A DNA stretch of 64,000 nucleotides from Chrysopilus asiliformis (Eukaryota; Arthropoda; Insecta; Diptera; Rhagionidae), in assembly GCA_964034945.1 (NCBI GenBank), contig OZ035962.1, forward strand, positions 86,344,650-86,408,649. Reading direction: 5' to 3'. Of the stretch, positions 56,830 to 64,000 are shown in pieces; within the stretch, counting starts at the first letter, position 1, and each line of letters begins with the position of its first letter. The notes beneath the pieces are model-generated. The model made no database searches. It was not told the DNA's origin and was given only the letters and a program-made list of their open reading frames with translations. The position numbers and the translations under genes are program-made.

Positions 56830-58392
56830 TCTAAGTAAGGTCCGTTTACGTGTACTATTCTTAAAAACTTAAGTCGTCCTTAGGAGGGGTTGTTAAATTT
56901 TTCCATTCTCGGAATAGTGGTATGTTTTAGTAAAAGCCTGTTCTATGCAAAATTTCAACTTTCTACTTCAATTAGTTCTCGAGTTTTCAAATGGTTTTGT
57001 ATAAAACTTTCAATATTATACCAACTTATATTCATTATATTAGGTTAGATTATGTAAGAAAGGTATCATCTCACCGATAGGTGGATTAAGCTGTGTTTTT
57101 AGTTTGGGACAGGCCCACTCAAGTTTTTTTTTGGCCCACTGAAACCATTATCTCCCGCATTATACGAACCCCCTCTTTTGCTATCTTCTAAACTATTAAA
57201 GGGATTTCAATCGGTTTTTAATGTTGGACAGATCGGTCGTAAAAGACAATTTTCCCCTACTCAAACCATTCCCTCCTACATGATGCGAACCCCCTCTCCT
57301 GCTATCTTTTAAACTACCCAATTGACTTTAATTCCGTTTTCAGTATTCGACAGGTGAACCGTAAAGGAATATTTTTATTCATTTAAATCACTGCTTCCCG
57401 GATTATATAAACTCCCTCTCCTTCTATATCCTAAACTATTGTATGCATTTTCATACGTTTTTCGCTGTTAGATAAGGTTTTCGCCGCCTCAATGAAATTT
57501 TCCATTGAATAAAACCTATTCGACCCTACGGCAAAGGATCTCTTGAGTGAGTATATGATATAATTTTCAGAAAGTTCTTGCAACATTAAAACAATAGGTA
57601 GATTATATTTGGTCTTATATTTGTATTGCATACAACTAGTTGCAAGACAAACAAAACCACATCAGCGTGTTTCGATTGACGTAAAACATGGGTTTATCTG
57701 CCAGAATAACTCAGGGCCACATTAAGTTTAGAGGGAAAAATTTGGCAGCGTTCGTATTTCACTGGGCAAAGTGTAACTATAAAAATCACATGTAAGGGTC
57801 GTTTACGTGTACTATTCTAAAAAAATGCAAAATGAATGCAAAACCTTAAGTGTTCGACGGCGTTAGGGGTATTTTCCCCTATTCTCTTTCTCCCAAACAA
57901 ATGGAAAAATTGTTGGTGATTACCTTACGTCACATTGAACCTTTTATAAAATGAACCTTGCATTCCATCAAAACAATTTTGAAAAAAAAAAGTTTTTTTT
58001 TCTAATATTCACAAGTTTATTATTAATCGAGCTAGTTTTATTTATAAAAAAAAAAGATTTTATTTTAAAACTAAATACATTTTTCAAACCTTTTGCTTTT
58101 TTCCTTTATTTACATTTGTTCTTAATTGGAGATTTATTTTTAACAGCTAAAAAGTATTTTTAGCTAGAACTTTTTTTCAAAGTTTATAAAAAAGTTCCTA
58201 AAATGTTCAGAAAGTTTCAGGTACTAAAAAGTGTTACAGTAATTGTTTTTTTAAACAATTTTAAAAAAATACTGTTTGACATTACAACATTTTTCATACT
58301 AGAATAAAAAAAATCTCTAAATACTTTTTCTTAAAGATCTAGAAATTAAAGCTAAAACATAAAACAATAAACACAAAAAACTGAGGGATTTT
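56830..58392. other. Spacer, lysozyme copy 3 to MFS transporter
   Basis: Contains GTTTACGTGTACTATTCT as a direct repeat at about 56841 and 57799, roughly 958 bases apart, and the 57115-57475 array between them. 57950-58390 is extremely AT-rich and holds the unseen 3' UTR of the transporter. Confidence 0.5.
57115..57475. repeat. Degenerate 121-122-bp tandem array, 3 units
   Basis: Landmark GAACCCCCTCT / AACTCCCTCTCCT at 57166, 57287 and 57409. Units also share CTATCTTNTAAACTA and a CAATCGGTTTT/AATTCCGTTTT segment. Diverged, noncoding. Confidence 0.65.
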
Positions 58393-60684
58393 TCATATTG
58401 TTGTGTCTATAGTAGCTTTTTCCTGTTCTATAGGCGGTGAATAACCTTTGGGAGCTGGTGGAGTTTCATGTTTTGCAGCGGGTCTCAAAAATATGTGCGC
58501 GATGCAAGTCACTAAGGATATCGCAGAGAACACCTGCAAAGTTCTTCTTCCTCCGAAATACCTGTACAATTGGCCACCAATCAATGATCCCACGGCGAAT
58601 CCCATTCCATCATCCATCCCAGCAACGAGTCCTTGTACCGTGGCTGATGTTCCTGCAGGAGCGACGACTGCTGCATAGGCAACAATTGTGGTATATGATA
58701 AGGCGAAACTGCATCCTTGCAAACATAATTCGATAGGGATCAGCCACCAGGGATTAGGTATGATCGACATTAGCCCCAAGCGGACCGAGTATACAAAAAA
58801 GCAGAAGCTCAAGCAATGAACGTAACCAATTTTTTTCAAAATTTTCCCGCTAACCAAGAAGAACAAGAGCTCTCCGCCCAAGCATTCAGCTGCCACAACC
58901 AATCCTTCGATTAGCTTAATGGAGTCCATGTGACCGGTTTCAGCTGCAACCTCTTCCAGATGCCAAAACATGTAGTAAGTGACGAAAGAATCCATGATAC
59001 CCACAATTGTTGCGAAAACTAGGAAAACCGCGATCGGAAATTGTCTCAGAAGCGCACCAACCTCTTTTATAATTGACTCCGATGATGAAAAATTTGGTAG
59101 CTGCATTGAAAATGAAATTATTAATCATAGAAGATTACTATTAGCATTTTTGTTGTACGGCACGTATTTGCCACTATATTTCTAGTAGAGGATACGTGCC
59201 ACACACCAAAAATACTGTCATTTTACATGCCACACACCAAAAATACTGGTAATAGATATGAAGAATGCCTTGACTATAAACGTCCTCTTAAAAAATGAGG
59301 CCACAAAAACATTCTTCGTACATCTTTATAAAAAAAACAGTTTTTTACTTTTGGTATCTTTTAACACTTGTAACCATTTTGTTAATTACCCTTAATTTTG
59401 TTACGCTCAGAAGGTCACAAATTCCAAAAACCATCATCACAATTAGAGCAGGTGTAAAACTCTTCACAGGACCTGTTGTTCCTAGATCGACAGCTATACC
59501 AGCGACTAAAGCGGTAAGTCCAAATCCCATTGTTCCAACAGCCCGTTGGGCGCCATATTTCATCTGATTAGATTCTCCAAGCACATCAAAACAAATCGCG
59601 TCGGCAAAGCAGTTCGCAACGTTAAAACCAATGGTGCCAATACACATGAGTATCACAAATGACCAGAAGGTTGCCGTGTTGTAAAGACAATCCGGTACGG
59701 AATTCAGGTCTGGAGTGCATTTCACTTGCAATTCACTCTCGGGCCACTCTATTTTCGAGCTCTCAGAGAGACAAAAGTGGAAGGTTCTATTGGAAAACTG
59801 GAAAGACGTTGAATTTTGTTCGAAAGTCGTTGTAGAGTCGAAATTTTGAATATATGAAGAGAATATCGAGTCTTCTGAATACTGGCATGTAACTTTTCTG
59901 GATGTTGTACAAAGGGATGTGAGGTTAGTTACCTAAAAACGGTAAAAAAATATAAGTAGGATCTTAAAAATATTAAATTTGATTAATTAAATCTGTGATA
60001 AAGAAAGCTAAAAGGAAAGCGCCGCAGGCAATCTTGTGTCTCAAGAAAAACACGTTGGAGGCAGAAATTATCTCCTCGGAGCCCTCCGCATTGCGTGTGT
60101 ATGCTCTCCCCCGTTACGCCACTGCTGTGGGTTAACGAGAAACACCTTGGCCTAAACACAGAGATAACACCATTCCGATAAAAAAAAGTTTTATCTCACC
60201 TCTTGCTCGCAATATTTCAAATCTGCAGTCTGCAAAGTCAAATTGAATTGCGCCTGAAGGTCGATCATGTGTTGAGTTGGTTGTGGTATAAAATAAAATC
60301 CACCAAAGCAAAGGAACATTACTAAAATTATGCTCATAAATATCAGCTTACGAACTTTCTGAAAACGAATTTAAAAATTTATGAAAGACATTTTAAATAT
60401 TCAAAAAACGGTTACTAAAAAATAATCTGCCAGAAATCCAACAATTGGCTTGGCTAAAACGTATAAAATTGGTAAAATTGATGTAATAATTCCCATAACA
60501 TCTGGGGAAATTCCCAGTTGTTTTCCAAAAACATTGATTTGTGGATAGATTGGTCCCATGGCTAAAAATAAAATTCTTTTTTAATACAATATTATTGTTT
60601 AAACCGTGATATTTGGTTTTTACCTCCCATAAAGAAGAAATAATGGGCCTTAACAGGTAGCAAAGATTTATTTATTTTCACCAT
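58393..60684 (-). CDS. MFSD6-like major facilitator transporter, 5 exons, 538 aa
   Basis: Multi-pass membrane transporter of the MFS_1-like/MFSD6 group; the substrate is not known for this group. Exons (minus strand): 60684-60624, 60561-60416, 60358-60200, 59932-59390, 59100-58393; all GT-AG, phases consistent, complete from ATG to TGA. The N-terminus MVKINKSLLPVKAHYFFFMG and the next exon's PIYPQINVFGKQLGISPDVM then VLAKPIVGFLADYF are the family's first two helices. A Cys/Ser-rich extracellular loop (about residues 125-225) with several N-x-S/T sites follows helix 3. The second half has FLVFATIVGIMDSFVTYYMF, GELLFFLVSGKILKKIGYVH, GTSATVQGLVAGMDDGMGFA and GSLIGGQLYRYFGG. Length is shorter than human MFSD6 mainly through a smaller loop. 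Its promoter lies near 60.7-60.8 kb. Confidence 0.88.
59141..59215. repeat. Small palindromic repeat inside an MFSD6-like intron
   Basis: GCATTTTTGTTGTACGGCAC pairs with GTGCCACACACCAAAAATAC; a second ACACACCAAAAATACTG follows at 59232. The same palindrome family flanks the MITE at 63451-63635. Confidence 0.6.
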
Positions 60685-61415
60685 CTTGAGTAAATTTTAT
60701 AAAAAAGTATTAAAAATTGTTCTGCGTTGACCCAAATTTCTGGGTGATTGATCACAAATTCATCGATTAACCTCCCCCTTTTTTATTTTGTTTTGTTTAT
60801 TTGAGTTTGATTTATCTTATCACTTATTTTAATGTTCAATCGTTTATACTTTGTTATTATTTTTGATAAATATCAAAATCACATTAATTGTAAAATCTCA
60901 CTTGAGCTTGCTTTGCAGACGAAAGCAAGACTGAGGCGAATGACAATTTTTTTGGTAAAAAGAATCGCAGAATTTCGATTATGTTGTTATCATTTCCAGT
61001 TTAATACATTTATAAACAATACATCGTAGTGGTTCGGTAGTATTTCGTAGTATTGACGCTAAATTGTTAAATTTGGTTTTTTAGTATTGACTTTTCCCAC
61101 CATTTAGACAAGAAGAAATTTTAATAATTTGATGACAACTAATCCTAAAGAGTTCACTCAGATTTTTTTTACTTTTCTCTGCTATAGAGGGAACGTATTG
61201 TATCCATGAGGATACAAGATAGAAACTTTCTGATCGGTACGAAATCAGTTTCAGTCAAAATTATGAGGATGTCTGTGCATCTGTCGGTCTGTCTGTCTAA
61301 AGCCCAATTCAAACTAACGATTGCGATTACGATTGAAGCTTCTCGACCAATGAGAACAAAGCTTTCATTTTCCTATCGTTGAAAGCTTTGATCTAATTTT
61401 TTTTTCTTTGATCTC
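60685..61415. other. Upstream of MFSD6-like gene, no gene seen
   Basis: AT-rich sequence; the ORF at 60832-61029 has no recognisable features. 61300-61390 contains ACGATTGCGATTACGATTG, the reverse complement of the adjacent hexamer array. Confidence 0.4.
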
Positions 61416-62040
61416 AGTAATCGTAATCGTAATCGTAATCGTAATCGTAATCGTAATCGTAATCGTAATCGTAATCGTAATCGTAATCGTAATCGCAATC
61501 GTAATCGTAATCGTAATCGTAATCGTAATCGTAATCGTAATCGTAATCGTAATCGTAATCGCTATCGCTATCGCTATCGCTATCGCAATCGTAATCGTAA
61601 TCGTAATCGCAATCGTAATCGTAATCGTAATCGTAATCGTAATCGTAATCGTAATCGTAATCGTAATCGTAATCGTAATCGTAATCGTAATCGTAATCGT
61701 AATCGTAATCGTAATCGTAATCGTAATCGTAATCGTAATCGTAATCGTAATCGTAATCGTAATCGTAATCGTAATCGTAATCGTAATCGTAATCGTAATC
61801 GTAATCGTAATCGTAATCGTAATCGTAATCGTAATCGTAATCGTAATCGTAATCGTAATCGTAATCGTAATCGTAATCGTAATCGTAATCGTAATCGTAA
61901 TCGTAATCGTAATCGTAATCGTAATCGTAATCGTAATCGTAATCGTAATCGTAATCGTAATCGTAATCGTAATCGTAATCGTAATCGTAATCGTAATCGT
62001 AATCGTAATCGTAATCTTATCGTAATAGTAATCGTAATCG
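61416..62040. repeat. (GTAATC)n hexanucleotide array, about 104 units
   Basis: Almost pure GTAATC units for 625 bases, with a block of GCTATC/GCAATC variants at 61555-61620 and slippage at the right end. Long open frames through it on both strands (Val-Ile, Arg-Leu) are artefacts of the 6-bp period. Confidence 0.95.
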
Positions 62041-62241
62041 GTTCCACGTATCTTAAATCACTCGAGAACACGTGAAGCTAGCAACTTGAAATTGTTTGTG
62101 AATGAATTTAACCGAAATTGTAGCTTTCTGCCAACTTTCGGAAAAGTACCGTTATCTCCCATATAATTTTCTTAAAAAAACACTTGTTTTTCCCATTTTT
62201 TGAAAGCTGTTTTGCGAAAAAATCGATTTAACAAAATTTAA

Positions 62242-62450
62242 CCCTTCGTTGATGTGGTGAAATATGGCATAACTCATCACAGTAACGAAGGGCTAAATTT
62301 CTCAAAAACTGCTTGAGCTACAGTAATGAAATTTCACACACATGTTTGGTCATTCAATCGGTCAATTCTATTAATTTTTTATGAAATTCCGTTGACCAGA
62401 ACTGGCCAAAATGGCTGCTATTTAATCCTTTGTTCCACACCAACGAAGGG
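62242..62450. mobile_element. piggyBac-like MITE, TTAA target
   Basis: Inverted ends CCCTTCGTTGATGTGG / CCCTTCGTTGGTGTGG, flanked by TTAA at 62238-62241 and 62451-62454. 209 bp, noncoding; an internal inverted CCCTTCGTTACTG copy lies near 62282. Confidence 0.7.
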
Positions 62451-63000
62451 TTAAAGAGATAAAATTTTCTACATTTCATACTTTAACAATTTTTACGTAT
62501 CCTTAAGGGGATCTCAACATATTTCAAAAAATGATTTTTTTTTGTAATTTTATCGGAAACTATGGGCTTTTGAGAAAAATATATATAACCAAATTTATAG
62601 AAAATAATTTTTTTCACATTTCTTCCTTTAACGGTTTTCTGGTATCTTTAACGGTTCTTAAGGTATTTGAAAAAAATGTAATTTTTTTTACATATTTCTT
62701 CTGAAACGAAATATTGCAGAGGAAAGTTTTGTGTTGATCACAACTGATATTTTTTGATTTTTTTAATTAAATACAATTAAAAGTTTTGGGTAAGTGTTTT
62801 AATTACATGCCGTGACGAAATTGTTTTCTGCGCGTGGTATAATTTTTCACCAGAACTTTTTTTTTCGTTATCTTGCAGATCATGGAGACTCTAAATACTT
62901 TATTCCGTGTTAACATTTGAGTAATGATAATCTTGAACCAGAAATGTTGAATAGGTGTTAAATAAAAATTGTTCAAATTTACTTTGCCAGAAATTCGTTC

Positions 63001-63024
63001 AAAAAAAAAAAAAAAAAAAAAAAA
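63001..63024. repeat. Poly(A) run
   Basis: About 24 consecutive A's. It may be the tail of an old retroposed sequence, but no parent sequence is recognisable upstream. Confidence 0.6.
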
Positions 63025-63450
63025 CTAGAAGACACTCTGAGTTAATCTGATATTAGTTACATTATACACTAAACTTTTTAATAAATTGTAGATAGTCATG
63101 GTAAATTATTTAAGATTTATCTTTTTATAATCATTTTATTATAGTGACTGTCACTCGACTGATACTAGTTTTGCCGTAATTTGCTTTTCCTTCATAACTG
63201 AGCGTATAAGAAGTTAAAATCACAATGAAAAGTTGTTATTCAATGGCATGAGTTACAGATTGTAAATGTGTAAAAATCTTTCAGTAAGTCAAAAACGTAG
63301 GGGATAATTGGCAAGTTTCATACACGGGGACTTTACTGTATAGCTTGCATTTTTCGTCGAATAAAAGGCCTAAACACAAATTGCTGTTTCTTAGAGTTTA
63401 CAATTTTTAGTGTATGGCACGTATCTGCCGCTAGAAATGTATCTAATATA

Positions 63451-63635
63451 GGGCCAGATACTCGATTCTCTAGCAAATCGCAACTTGCTAGCTAGCAAAA
63501 ATGGCGGGTTTTATCGCAAATTCTTCGTTGATTTATTCCTTGCTTGCCAGAGAAAATTGATCGAGTATGCCATTTCTTGCTAGTCAGCAAAAAAATCATT
63601 GCTTGCTTGCTTGCCAGGTATCGAGTATCTGGCCC
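63451..63635. mobile_element. MITE with GGGCCAGATACTCGAT ends, ATA target
   Basis: Perfect 16-bp inverted ends, flanked by ATA on both sides; inside are repeated CTTGCTAG/TTGCTTGC motifs in both orientations. It interrupts a palindromic repeat related to 59141-59215. Confidence 0.75.
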
Positions 63636-64000
63636 ATAGTGGCAGACATGTACACCAAAAATGCGAGCAGGGATAAACTCTTCTCTAACAATTTTTTGAC
63701 AGCGGAACTTTTGTTAATGCTGAATTTAATCGTTCCTGAAAGCTGTCCAGATAATAAGGGTTTCACGAACCGAAACGTGTATATCCAGGAGATGAAAATT
63801 GGTTCACAATACCATGGGGGAGGCAAGTACCACGCCCTCCACTGGCACCCTGTTTATTTTCTAAAAAATGCACAATTTTCGGGAACGTTTAAAAAAGGGT
63901 TGAAAGAGTTGTGAAATTGAATTTTAATGTGTGGTAAAGATAATAAAAATCCCACTCAGATTTTTTTTTAATCTCCCGTAACGCACCGTTAAGGCTCAAC
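63636..64000. other. Right edge: unrecognised ORF and start of another Harbinger end
   Basis: A plus-strand open frame (to 63914, ...QYHGGGKYHALHWHPVYFLK) has no family I recognise. The final bases, TTAAGGCTCAAC, match the target plus terminal repeat of the 19.1-kb Harbinger family, so another copy probably begins here. Confidence 0.4.

Noticed and set aside
61408..62071. Long ORFs on both strands (Val-Ile and Arg-Leu repeats)
   Set aside because: They are created by the 6-bp period of the GTAATC array, which has no stops in several frames; no protein family is involved.
63567..63914. 115-codon ORF at the right edge
   Set aside because: Its start lies in a MITE and no family is recognised; kept only as a note in the edge region.

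Overview
The window is insect genomic DNA, most likely from a dipteran fly and possibly a nematoceran. It is AT-rich, with short exons split by GT-AG introns and very dense transposon debris. The dipteran placement rests on four intron-bearing genes with clear insect homologues, three intronless c-type lysozymes and insect-type Harbinger, piggyBac-like, hAT and TA-target elements. I could not fix the species.

Layout. (1) About 17.6-3.0 kb, minus strand: an Spt20 (SUPT20H/p38IP) gene, a subunit of the SAGA co-activator. Eight coding exons join in consistent phase from an ATG at 17555; the 3' end was not found and probably lies left of the window. Introns of 2.2 and 6.6 kb are packed with mobile elements. 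(2) 17.7-21.9 kb: intergenic block of palindromic PIF/Harbinger derivatives. (3) 21.87-23.89 kb, plus strand: Fgop2 (FGFR1OP2/SIKE family, STRIPAK partner), two coding exons around a non-canonical GC-AG intron. (4) 25.9-26.5 kb: decayed non-LTR retrotransposon. (5) 30.0-27.6 kb, minus strand: complete five-exon polypeptide GalNAc-transferase (630 aa). (6) 30-47 kb: gene desert of dispersed repeats and small DNA transposons. (7) 47.1, 51.4 and 56.2 kb, plus strand: three intronless secreted c-type lysozymes, each with its own TATA box, plus a lysozyme tail fragment at 56.8 kb; the spacers hold tandem arrays and nested transposons. (8) 60.7-58.4 kb, minus strand: complete five-exon MFSD6-like transporter (538 aa). 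(9) 60.7-64 kb: a 625-bp hexanucleotide array and further MITEs.

The genes do not form one pathway: Spt20 and Fgop2 are housekeeping regulators (chromatin, kinase/phosphatase scaffold), the GalNAc-transferase starts mucin-type O-glycosylation in the Golgi, the lysozymes are secreted and serve digestion or immunity, and the MFSD6-like protein is a membrane transporter. The strongest unusual signals are chains of elements that abut and share one target-site copy, Harbinger relics that keep only a Myb-like or transposase N-terminal piece, lysozymes that have all lost the same disulfide and look mosaic, and a near-perfect 82-bp-arm foldback with a clean 7-bp target duplication.
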